A stretch of DNA of 64,000 bases from Paenibacillus sp. G2S3 (GTDB lineage Bacteria > Bacillota > Bacilli > Paenibacillales > Paenibacillaceae). Made by a program: the position numbers and the translations under genes. The notes beneath the pieces were generated by a model, which made no database searches, was not told the DNA's origin, and worked only from the letters and a program-made list of their open reading frames with translations. Positions 25,565 to 32,842 of this stretch are shown here, in pieces. The first letter of the stretch is position 1. Each line of letters starts with the position of its first letter. The stretch is from NCBI RefSeq assembly GCF_030123105.1, contig NZ_CP126095.1:2418001-2482000 (forward strand), written 5' to 3'.

Positions 25565-26476
25565 ATGAATAATTCAAATATGATGTGTGACCTTAAAACC
25601 GGTGTCTGTGGGCCAGGGGATGAAGAGCAAATGGAAATGATCGACTTTAATCTACAGTCCCCCAAAATCACACTTTACTATGCAACAGATCCGATCTGTT
25701 CCCACTGTTGGGCGCTTGAGCCGGTACTCAATCGTTTTATTCTGCAGTATGGTCAATATTTTAACGTGAAGACGATTATGGGTGGTTTGCTTTCTAGCTG
25801 GCATGGTTTTGCAGATGTCTCCAATGGCATTCAACAGCCTTCAGATGTTGCGGAGCATTGGAGAGAAGTCGGTTTACATTCACGTATGCCTATCGATGGT
25901 TCTTTGTGGAAAAACAATCCGATTCTTTCTTCGTACCCGCCATCTAGAGTATACAAGGTTATACAAAATTTATATCCGGGTAAAGAAAATGAGTTTTTGC
26001 GTCAGGCAAGAGAAGCTGTATTCGCCTTCAATCAGAATATTGGAGAGGAGAAAATATTAGTTGATATAGTCAACAACATTGGGCTAAATGGCGAAGAAAT
26101 AGTGGCGGATGCTGCTCTTGGATCGGCACAAGATTTGTTAGAGCAGGATTTTGAGTTAGCAGGCAGACTTGGTGTACGTGGATTTCCAACCATTATCATG
26201 GTGAATGAAGAAAATAAAGGTGTTAAAATTGTGGGGGCACGATCATTAGAAGCCTATGTCGACGGACTTCAACAAGTTTACAATGGAGATGTAAAAGCTG
26301 AAAATGTTCCACCTCTCTCTGAACTTATCAAGGAAGGAAACATTCTGTTCTCCAAGGAAATTGAAGTGTTGTATAATATTGAATCTAGTGATATGGAGTC
26401 ATTTATAGCCACGGAAATGATAGAGGGGTCATACAGTATTAAGCGTGTTTTAGGTGAATCATACGTCGTATCTTGA
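25565..26476 (+). CDS. DsbA-family thiol oxidoreductase (FrnE/SpxH-like)
   Basis: 303 residues with a thioredoxin-type fold. The active-site motif is DPICSHCWALEP (CSHC), with the cis-Pro loop later in VRGFPTIIMV. An extra short N-terminus, MCDLKTGVCG, adds two cysteines. There is no signal peptide, so it acts in the cytoplasm, like FrnE or the ClpXP adaptor SpxH (YjbH), which have the same fold. The C-terminal 60 residues extend beyond the fold. Divergent from the HxlR regulator, which suggests induction by thiol-reactive stress. Confidence 0.75.
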   Translation: MNNSNMMCDLKTGVCGPGDEEQMEMIDFNLQSPKITLYYATDPICSHCWALEPVLNRFILQYGQYFNVKTIMGGLLSSWHGFADVSNGIQQPSDVAEHWREVGLHSRMPIDGSLWKNNPILSSYPPSRVYKVIQNLYPGKENEFLRQAREAVFAFNQNIGEEKILVDIVNNIGLNGEEIVADAALGSAQDLLEQDFELAGRLGVRGFPTIIMVNEENKGVKIVGARSLEAYVDGLQQVYNGDVKAENVPPLSELIKEGNILFSKEIEVLYNIESSDMESFIATEMIEGSYSIKRVLGESYVVS

Positions 26477-26483
26477 TTATAAT

Positions 26484-26530
26484 GAAAGAAGCCAGTAACC
26501 CAAAGAACTTTGGATTTACTGGCTTCTTTC
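26484..26530. terminator. bidirectional terminator (GAAGCCAGTAA hairpin, copy 1)
   Basis: GAAAGAAGCCAGTAA / TTACTGGCTTCTTTC is a 15-base perfect stem with an inner CCAAAG/CTTTGG stem. It ends the DsbA-like gene and the convergent TetR gene. A very similar hairpin is at 28007-28052. Confidence 0.85.
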
Positions 26531-27044
26531 AAGTTAATTTCATTTTTAAATTATAGGTCCAATCGGTGAACCCGATTTTCAATAGCTTTTCCGCTGCTTC
26601 CCCCGGACTAATTACGAAATCATTCCTCACCCAAAAACTTAGGTATCCTATGGTGCCATAACTAGCGAAGATTGCATAATCCTGATCGCCAAAGGCACTC
26701 AATAAATGCGCCGCCAGCTGATCAGACAATTTTCTGATTTCATCTGCATTACCAAATTCAATCACATAAAATGAGCGATATTTTAAAATATGTCTACATA
26801 AGAAATAAGGGGTGCTTGGTGTGTCTTTTAATAAAGAGTCTTGTTTGTAAAAAGATAAAAATAGGTCATTAAGAGTTTCTCTCACATACTCCATTAGTTC
26901 AAACTTATCAGTGAAATGCAAATAAAAGGTAGAACGAGAAATCTGTGCTCTTTGAACAATTTCTTTTACAGAAAGATCTTGAAAACTTCTCTCACTTAAC
27001 AACTCTAAAAATGCTTCACATATTGCTTCTTTTGCTGTTCTCAA
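26529..27044 (-). CDS. TetR/AcrR-family transcriptional regulator
   Basis: About 171 residues. The N-terminal helix-turn-helix is typical: ICEAFLELLSERSFQDLSVK, EIVQRAQISRSTFYLHFTDK. The C-terminal domain has the helical TetR form with the closing signature of the TetR_C_7-like group. The preferred start is TTG 27044, because AGAGGAG lies within the codons after the more upstream ATG at 27065. It is divergent from the SDR gene with a palindrome between them, the usual repressor-target layout. Confidence 0.85.
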   Translation of the reverse strand: MRTAKEAICEAFLELLSERSFQDLSVKEIVQRAQISRSTFYLHFTDKFELMEYVRETLNDLFLSFYKQDSLLKDTPSTPYFLCRHILKYRSFYVIEFGNADEIRKLSDQLAAHLLSAFGDQDYAIFASYGTIGYLSFWVRNDFVISPGEAAEKLLKIGFTDWTYNLKMKLT

Positions 27045-27059
27045 TTGTGACACTCCTCT

Positions 27060-27112
27060 AGACATTTATATCGAAATTGTCTCGTTATGGCTTTAATGAA
27101 AGCGATTATAAT
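27060..27112 (+). promoter_or_regulatory. TetR operator candidate and SDR promoter
   Basis: AGACATTTATATCGAAATTGTCT (27060-27082) is an imperfect palindrome: outer AGACA/TGTCT arms and inner TT/AA pairs, 14 of 23 bases symmetric. A -10 TATAAT is at 27107-27112, with a weak -35-like TTATGG (27085-27090), so a repressor on the palindrome would touch the -35 region. Confidence 0.45.
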
Positions 27113-27142
27113 ACAATCAAATATGATTTTGGAGGTTGCGAA

Positions 27143-27967
27143 ATGACAAAACATGTGTATGTAATCACAGGTGGATCGGGTGGAATGGGTAAAGCAACTG
27201 CTGAAATCGTTGGGAAAAAAGGGACTGTTCTATTAGCAGATATATCGGAAGAACGCTTAATTCAAACGAAAGAAGAACTTAATGCAAAAGGTATTACAGA
27301 AGTATACTACCAAACCGTTGATATTACTTCAAAAGAAAACGTTGCTGCTTTAGCGAAAAGAGCGTCTGAATTAGGTACGTTAAAAGGGTTAGTACATACA
27401 GCGGGTCTTTCCCCTACAATGGCGGATTCAAAGCGGATTACAGCAGTTAACCTAGTCGGTACAGGTATTGTGTTAGAAGCGTTTCTACCACTCGCTACAG
27501 AAGGAACTGCAGTTGTTTGTATCTCTTCCATGAGTGGTTATATGGCACCTCGTCAAGGCCCTTATGTGGAAGTATTAAAACAACCATTAGCAGAAAAGGT
27601 CGTGGAAACCATGGAGCAATTTGCACAAGGGAACTCAGGAGCAGCTTATACGCTATCTAAATTAGGTGTGCAATTAATTGTTGAAGATCAGGCATGGGTA
27701 TGGGGAGAAAGAGGAGCCCGCATTACGTCACTATCACCTGGAACAATCAATACAGCAATGGGTCGCCAAGAAGCAGATAAACAAAAAGAGATGAAATTAA
27801 TGCTTGATATTACACCGTTACGCCGCGAAGGCGAAGCTTCTGAGATTGCAACAGCTATTGCGTTTTTACTGAGTGATGATGCTTCTTATATTACTGGCAT
27901 TGACTTACGAGTAGATGGTGGAACCGTTGCGAACATTGAAAAAGCAAAAATAGGTGTGAATCATTAG
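27143..27967 (+). CDS. short-chain dehydrogenase/reductase (SDR)
   Basis: About 274 residues. The NAD(P) motif is TGGSGGMG at the N-terminus, DITS follows strand 3, the catalytic Ser is in SSMSGY, and YTLSK carries Tyr and Lys. The late LSPGTINTAMG and GIDLRVDGG segments are standard. ATG 27143 follows GGAGG; a longer frame from 27077 lacks a site. Oxidises or reduces a small alcohol or ketone; the substrate is unknown. Regulated by the divergent TetR protein, which fits a detoxification role. Confidence 0.88.
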   Translation: MTKHVYVITGGSGGMGKATAEIVGKKGTVLLADISEERLIQTKEELNAKGITEVYYQTVDITSKENVAALAKRASELGTLKGLVHTAGLSPTMADSKRITAVNLVGTGIVLEAFLPLATEGTAVVCISSMSGYMAPRQGPYVEVLKQPLAEKVVETMEQFAQGNSGAAYTLSKLGVQLIVEDQAWVWGERGARITSLSPGTINTAMGRQEADKQKEMKLMLDITPLRREGEASEIATAIAFLLSDDASYITGIDLRVDGGTVANIEKAKIGVNH

Positions 27968-28006
27968 ATTTGACAGAATATTAGTGGAGTAGATTTCCGG
28001 AGTGAA

Positions 28007-28052
28007 CGAAGCCAGTAAGCCAAAGGTTACTTTGGAATTATTGGCTTCTTTG
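28007..28052 (+). terminator. terminator after SDR gene (GAAGCCAGTAA hairpin, copy 2)
   Basis: GAAGCCAGTAAGCCAAAG pairs with CTTTGGAATTATTGGCTTC (two mismatches). It is closely related to the hairpin at 26484-26530, so the TetR/SDR pair is bracketed by copies of one element in the same orientation. Confidence 0.75.
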
Positions 28053-28130
28053 GCATTCGCGAGGGTGGATTTGAGGTCGCGAGTGCCAAACCGAAAAATA
28101 AGCTATTCTTGGGAAGCACCCGTCAATAAG

Positions 28131-29027
28131 CTAATTTGAATGGGAAGGTGTTCGAGATTTCTTTCGGTAATTCTGAGGCGTCAATCCTGTCTCATTACGA
28201 AAAACAGATGAAAAATAGCTCGCACTTTGAAATCCGCAGTTCATCGCAATTTCACTAATCGATCGATTAGTTCCCACCAGCATCTCGGAGCTCTTTTGGA
28301 TACGGTATCGTACCAGATAAGTATTAGGCGTTTGGCCAATGTATGTGCCAAATAACTCGCAACATTTACTCCTGCAAACAGACCCAGCGGTAGCGATGTC
28401 ATTTAGAGTTACTCTAAGGTCAAAATGATGATGAATAAATCCTGTCATTTTCCAAACGGCAATCCATGACTGGTCATCATTTATCTGCCCAGGAATCCTC
28501 TGTATTTGATCTCCGACGTCTGCACAAAGTGATGTAGCCAGTGAAAGAAGACGTAGTGGCTTGCAAGGAGTGCTGTTCATTTCTTCATAAATCCGATGTA
28601 AGGAATGCAGGATTTCCTTTCCCCACGTGCTTTGCGGAGTAATCATAATATAGTCTTCAGTATTAGAACCGAATTTCTCATCCCAATATACTTTGCCTAC
28701 ATGTGTGTTTTCTCCGAGTAGTGAAGGATGGATAACAACGACAATGAATGTACAATCTAATTTTTTGGTGGAAAAACCGTAATGCATACGCTTGCTATTA
28801 ACGAATATCCCATTTCCTTGTTCAATCAGTACAATTTCTCCATTTACAAAATACTCCATCTCGCCATCTAGCACTAATATAAATTCCAAGTCCGGATGCC
28901 AATGGCATGCTGCTGCATATTTATCGAAATGATTAAGTGCTCCTTTTCGTACGTATAGTGGAAAATCAGGAAGATTATAATTTAGTTCTTCCGATAAATC
29001 AGAGAATACTTCCAGCTCTGCACTCAC
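28131..29027 (-). CDS. AraC-family transcriptional regulator with cupin sensor domain
   Basis: About 298 residues. The N-terminal part is a cupin-like sugar- or small-ligand-binding domain (CHWHPDLEFILVLDGEMEYF); the C-terminal 100 residues hold two helix-turn-helix motifs (LNDIATAGSVCRSKCCELF and ISEIAMNCGFQSASYFSSVF). GTG 29027 is preferred, because GAGGGAG lies eight bases before it and inside the codons of the longer frame that begins at TTG 29048. Divergent from the acetyltransferase/MATE operon and probably its regulator. Confidence 0.85.
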   Translation of the reverse strand: MSAELEVFSDLSEELNYNLPDFPLYVRKGALNHFDKYAAACHWHPDLEFILVLDGEMEYFVNGEIVLIEQGNGIFVNSKRMHYGFSTKKLDCTFIVVVIHPSLLGENTHVGKVYWDEKFGSNTEDYIMITPQSTWGKEILHSLHRIYEEMNSTPCKPLRLLSLATSLCADVGDQIQRIPGQINDDQSWIAVWKMTGFIHHHFDLRVTLNDIATAGSVCRSKCCELFGTYIGQTPNTYLVRYRIQKSSEMLVGTNRSISEIAMNCGFQSASYFSSVFRNETGLTPQNYRKKSRTPSHSN

Positions 29028-29168
29028 AATCACATCTCCCTCAAACAAAATACGATTTTAATAGAATTATATTTGATTTCGGTGGTTAGGACTACTAAGA
29101 AATTATACAATTTTGATATTGCTCGACAAGAATACAAAATCCAAAAGATTTTATAAGGAGCCAGAAAT

Positions 29169-29789
29169 ATGACGATGAGAGAACGTATTGCCTCCGGTAA
29201 ACTATTTACTGATTACTGTGAAGGACTGCCTGAAGACAGACTACAGGCGAAAAGAAGAATGCATGCCTTTAATATAACAGCGCCAGATAATCTAGAAACA
29301 CGTACACAACTCATTCAAGAGATATTTGGTAAAGAAACGAAGGTGTGGATTGAGCCGCCCTTTTATTTTTGCTATGGTACGAACATTGAGATTGGAGACG
29401 GAACGTACATTAATTTTAATTGTAATTTTGTTGACGACACTAAAATTATTATCGGAAAAAATGTTATGTTCGGTCCATCTGTAACAATTGCTACAGTAGG
29501 ACATCCAATCCATCCAGATTACAGAGGATATATGTATGCTGATCCGGTGAAAATTGAGAACAATTGTTGGATCGGGGCGAATGTTACAATTTGTCCAGGG
29601 GTCACAATTGGAGAAAATACCGTTATTGGTGCCGGCAGTGTTGTAACAAAAGATATTCCGGCTAACTCTATTGCTGTTGGTAATCCATGCAGGGTGATGC
29701 GCACCATTAATGAACACGACCAAAAATACTATTACAAAGACAAAGAGATCACTACGGAAGATCTGGATGAAGAAGCACGCTTGCGATGA
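29169..29789 (+). CDS. sugar O-acetyltransferase (hexapeptide-repeat, LacA/Maa type)
   Basis: 206 residues. N-terminal Mac domain (MRERIASGKLFTDYCEGLP) and a left-handed beta-helix of hexapeptide repeats: IGDGTYINFNCNF, IGKNVMFGPSV, then GHPIHPDYR with the catalytic His, and NCWIGANVTICPGVTIGENT. This is the LacA/maltose acetyltransferase group, which moves acetyl from acetyl-CoA to a sugar or similar hydroxyl. ATG 29169 follows AAGGAG. The stop overlaps the MATE start by four bases (ATGA). Confidence 0.88.
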   Translation: MTMRERIASGKLFTDYCEGLPEDRLQAKRRMHAFNITAPDNLETRTQLIQEIFGKETKVWIEPPFYFCYGTNIEIGDGTYINFNCNFVDDTKIIIGKNVMFGPSVTIATVGHPIHPDYRGYMYADPVKIENNCWIGANVTICPGVTIGENTVIGAGSVVTKDIPANSIAVGNPCRVMRTINEHDQKYYYKDKEITTEDLDEEARLR

Positions 29790-31138
29790 GAGATAAGTAT
29801 TTCAATCGTCAATTGCTTAATTTGGTCATTCCGATTGCTTTACAAAATCTCATTTCATCGTTAGCCGTGACAATAGATATATTCATGTTAGGTTTTATAA
29901 ACCAGTCTACAATGTCTGCTGTATCATTGGCCGGGCAAATTACATTTGTTTTAACACTGTTTTATATGGGATTGGCTGCAGGAGTAGGTATTTTGACTGC
30001 TCAGTATTGGGGAAAGAAAGATTTAATGACCATTGAACGAGTCTTTAGTATCGGATGTACGATGTCTATTATTATATCCGCTATCTTTTTTGGGATATCG
30101 CTGTTAATGCCGAATCAATTAATGAGGTTTTTCACAACTGACGTCGAGTTAATTCAATATGGATCGAGTTTCTTGCGAGTGATCTCGTTCTCCTATCTGA
30201 TAAGCGGAATATCCCAAATGTACTTTAGTGTCATTAGAAGCATGGAAAATGCCCGTGTCAGTGCCTGGATCAGTTCTATGTGCCTTATATTGAACATTCT
30301 CTTGAATGTAATAAGTATTTTCATACTTTATCCGGGTAATTCAGAAAAGGCTATAGTGGCAGTTGCTTTCTCTACAGTTTTGGCACGTATCGTTGAATTT
30401 GGTTGCTGTATCATCCACTCGATCAAATCAAATATAAAGTTTAGGTTACCTTTACGTGATATGGTTCAGCGTAATTTGATTAAGGATTTTTTGAGGTATA
30501 CACTACCTGTCCAAGGAAATTATATTGTTTGGGGATGCGCATTAACTGTGACATCTGCAATTATTGGACATGTCAATGCAGATATGGTCGCTGCAAATTC
30601 AGTTGCCTCGGTCGTTAAGAATCTGGTTATTGTATTATGTGGAGGCATTGCAAGTGGTGGCTCCGTCCTTGTTGGTAAATATCTAGGCAATGGCGAAATT
30701 GAAATGGCTAAAAGAGCTGGGAAAATATTAAATGTATATGCTATCTTGTTTGGCATCGTTGCAGGTATTACTTTGCTATTACTGAAGCCTATAGTGTTTC
30801 TACTTGTCAATTTGGATGAGCAAGCACAAATATATTTGAGTGGAATGCTTCTTGTCTGTGCTTATTGTTGTATTCCGAAATCGATAAACTCTACGACGAT
30901 TGGAGGAATATTTGTTGCTGGAGGGGATTCTAGATTTGGCTTTTGGTGTGACACGATTGTAATGTGGGGCATCATATTACCATTAGGATACATGAGTGCA
31001 TTTGTGTGGCATCTCTCCCCTCTAACGATATTTATTATCATCAATTTAGACGAGGTTATTAAAGCCCCGATTGCCTTCATGCGTTATTTTAAATATAAAT
31101 GGCTAAACAATATTACGAGGGATCTCTCAATGGAGTAA
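29786..31138 (+). CDS. MATE-family multidrug exporter
   Basis: 450 residues with about 12 membrane helices in two homologous halves. The N-terminus (LLNLVIPIALQNLISSLAVT) and MLGFINQSTMSAVSLAGQI are typical of MATE pumps, which exchange drug or metabolite for sodium or protons. Translation is coupled to the acetyltransferase through an ATGA overlap, and a VOC protein and second acetyltransferase follow, so acetylated compounds are likely cargo. Confidence 0.88.
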   Translation: MRDKYFNRQLLNLVIPIALQNLISSLAVTIDIFMLGFINQSTMSAVSLAGQITFVLTLFYMGLAAGVGILTAQYWGKKDLMTIERVFSIGCTMSIIISAIFFGISLLMPNQLMRFFTTDVELIQYGSSFLRVISFSYLISGISQMYFSVIRSMENARVSAWISSMCLILNILLNVISIFILYPGNSEKAIVAVAFSTVLARIVEFGCCIIHSIKSNIKFRLPLRDMVQRNLIKDFLRYTLPVQGNYIVWGCALTVTSAIIGHVNADMVAANSVASVVKNLVIVLCGGIASGGSVLVGKYLGNGEIEMAKRAGKILNVYAILFGIVAGITLLLLKPIVFLLVNLDEQAQIYLSGMLLVCAYCCIPKSINSTTIGGIFVAGGDSRFGFWCDTIVMWGIILPLGYMSAFVWHLSPLTIFIIINLDEVIKAPIAFMRYFKYKWLNNITRDLSME

Positions 31139-31200
31139 GTGTTGATGAAGGTTATGTTTTGCATAAAAAGGAATATTAATAAAATGAAAAGGAGATTTTT

Positions 31201-31584
31201 ATGAAAATTGAACATATTGCTATGTATGTACAAGATTTAGAAAGCTGCAGACAATTTTATATTCAATTCTTTAATGCTAAGTCAAATAGACAATACCATA
31301 ATCCCAAAACGGGATTAAAAACCTATTTTCTCACGTTTGAGGGCGGCGCTAGATTAGAGATTATGAGCAGACCGGATATGGTAGAAGGAGTCCATGATCT
31401 GTTGCGCACGGGCTTAACTCATTTAGCTTTCAGCTTAGGCGGTAAGGAACAAGTCGATCTGCTAACCAAGCAATTGGCAGAAGCGGGATTTAGAACGTTA
31501 AGTGGGCCACGGACCACAGGTGACGGATATTATGAAAGCTGTATTTTAGGACCAGAAAACATTCAAATTGAACTTACTGTCTAA
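31201..31584 (+). CDS. VOC-superfamily (glyoxalase/bleomycin-resistance fold) protein
   Basis: 127 residues, two beta-alpha-beta-beta-beta modules: KIEHIAMYVQDLESCRQFY and THLAFSLGGKEQVDLL. Metal-ligand candidates are His5, Glu52 or nearby and His76, as in small glyoxalase-like enzymes. ATG 31201 follows AAAAGGAG. Reaction unknown: isomerisation, thiol addition or simple ligand binding are all known in the family. It lies in the acetyltransferase/MATE operon. Confidence 0.8.
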   Translation: MKIEHIAMYVQDLESCRQFYIQFFNAKSNRQYHNPKTGLKTYFLTFEGGARLEIMSRPDMVEGVHDLLRTGLTHLAFSLGGKEQVDLLTKQLAEAGFRTLSGPRTTGDGYYESCILGPENIQIELTV

Positions 31585-31605
31585 AAATTTAAAGAGGTGA
31601 AGAAT

Positions 31606-32244
31606 TTGACAGAAGAAGAGCGAATATTCAAAGGGATATTATACAATCCAGGTAACACAGACCTAAAGCGTAAAAAGCTTCTCGCGCACAATTTGAGTAG
31701 TCAATATAGTCGAACATTTGAGGATCAGACAGAGGAGCGGGAAGCGATATTGTCACAGTTACTTGATAGCATAGGGGAGCATTGTTTTATTCAAGGTCCC
31801 ATTTTTTTTCATTATGGTGTTCATACAAAAATCGGTAATTATTTTTTTGGAAACTATAACCTTACAGTCCAGGATGATGCACAGGTTACAATAGGTGATC
31901 ATGTGAGTTTTGGTCCTAATGTAACAATCGTTACGCCTATTCACCCATTCGTTGCCTCCGAACGTAGACAAATGCTTGATCAGAATGGTGATGCTTCGTC
32001 ATTATGCTATGCTAAGCCTGTTAGCATTGGTAACGATGTTTGGCTCTCAGCAAATGTAACGGTATGTGGAGGTGTTACGATTGGTGATCGATGCGTAATA
32101 GGTGCAGGTAGTGTCGTGACTCAGGATATCCCAGAAAATTCTTTTGCTGCAGGTGTACCGTGTAAAGTAATCCGTAAAATAACCAATTTGGATAGCATGC
32201 GCCATAAACCGGAAATACTTTCAGATTGCGATATAATCGAGTAG
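31606..32244 (+). CDS. second sugar O-acetyltransferase (LacA/Maa type)
   Basis: About 212 residues with a Mac-type N-terminus (TEEERIFKGILYNPG) and a hexapeptide-repeat beta-helix: IGNYFFGNYNLTV, IGDHVSFGPNVTI, PIHPF (catalytic His) and GVTIGDRCVIGAGSVVTQDI. TTG 31606 is preferred because AAAGAGGTGA lies just before it; the GTG at 31597 is inside that site. It is related to but clearly different from the acetyltransferase at 29169, so the two are not a recent duplication. Confidence 0.87.
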   Translation: MTEEERIFKGILYNPGNTDLKRKKLLAHNLSSQYSRTFEDQTEEREAILSQLLDSIGEHCFIQGPIFFHYGVHTKIGNYFFGNYNLTVQDDAQVTIGDHVSFGPNVTIVTPIHPFVASERRQMLDQNGDASSLCYAKPVSIGNDVWLSANVTVCGGVTIGDRCVIGAGSVVTQDIPENSFAAGVPCKVIRKITNLDSMRHKPEILSDCDIIE

Positions 32245-32287
32245 AAATGTAGCATCCCATGACGCAGGATTAATATTGTTCTTTCCG

Positions 32288-32316
32288 AAGGCACCCGTGA
32301 GGGTGTCCTTTGTTTG
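32288..32316 (+). terminator. terminator of the acetyltransferase/MATE operon
   Basis: AAGG-CACCC / GGGTG-T-CCTT stem with a GTGA loop, followed by TTGTTTG. The remaining bases to 32511 are AT-rich with no gene or clear element. Confidence 0.65.
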
Positions 32317-32511
32317 TGTACACCTAGTATGGGCGCCAACTAATGCAAAATGGACTAACTGCTTCCTTAAACAAACAACATAAAGAATTAATTCTTCAAT
32401 AAATGACTTTATCAATAGAGAATTCTCGTTTGAAAAATCTATTAAAGATGAATGATCAGTATGGTTCATGCCCATCTAGATAATTCGATATTATCATGAA
32501 CGAATAAAGTA

Positions 32512-32615
32512 CATAAAAGAAACGATTTAAATTCATTTTTCCGGATGAATTTGTCCAATACAATAATAATTGTCATTTGAATCAGTAAATATCCTAATTT
32601 TTGAAAGCGTTTTAT
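32512..32615 (+). promoter_or_regulatory. regulon promoter A with cre-like site
   Basis: CATAAAAGAAACG at 32512-32524 and a -10 TACAAT at 32559-32564, exactly 47 bases apart (start to start), the layout shared with three other promoters in the window. A cre-like TTGAAAGCGTTTTAT (32601-32615) lies about 30 bases downstream of the expected start; one position differs from WTGNAANCGNWNNCW. It precedes the secreted GH28-like gene at 32843, giving a long leader of roughly 270 bases. Confidence 0.65.
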
Positions 32616-32738
32616 TTATGCCGGGTTTTTATTAAATATTTGAAAAATGGTACAACCAGTTCTTCCTATCCCGGTATCGGTCGTCCAGTCTGTCTTCGTG
32701 CAAACTGGAAGAATAAGATTACATGCACATGCTTTTAC

Positions 32739-32760
32739 GAAAGGAGGCTCTTTTATGTAA
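32739..32760 (+). promoter_or_regulatory. extra Shine-Dalgarno with Met-stop codon pair in the leader
   Basis: GAAAGGAGG (32739-32747) is followed at ideal spacing by ATG TAA (32755-32760), a start codon directly followed by a stop. The nine-base motif equals the STAB-SD sequence described in cry3A leaders, where 30S binding stabilises mRNA. The real gene starts 83 bases later with its own AGGAGG. Confidence 0.45.
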
Positions 32761-32842
32761 TTAATTTTAATTTCAACAGGATTGAACAGGGTTACTAGTA
32801 TGATTTATGATCGTTGGCAGTTTATTAGGAGGCGAAATAATT

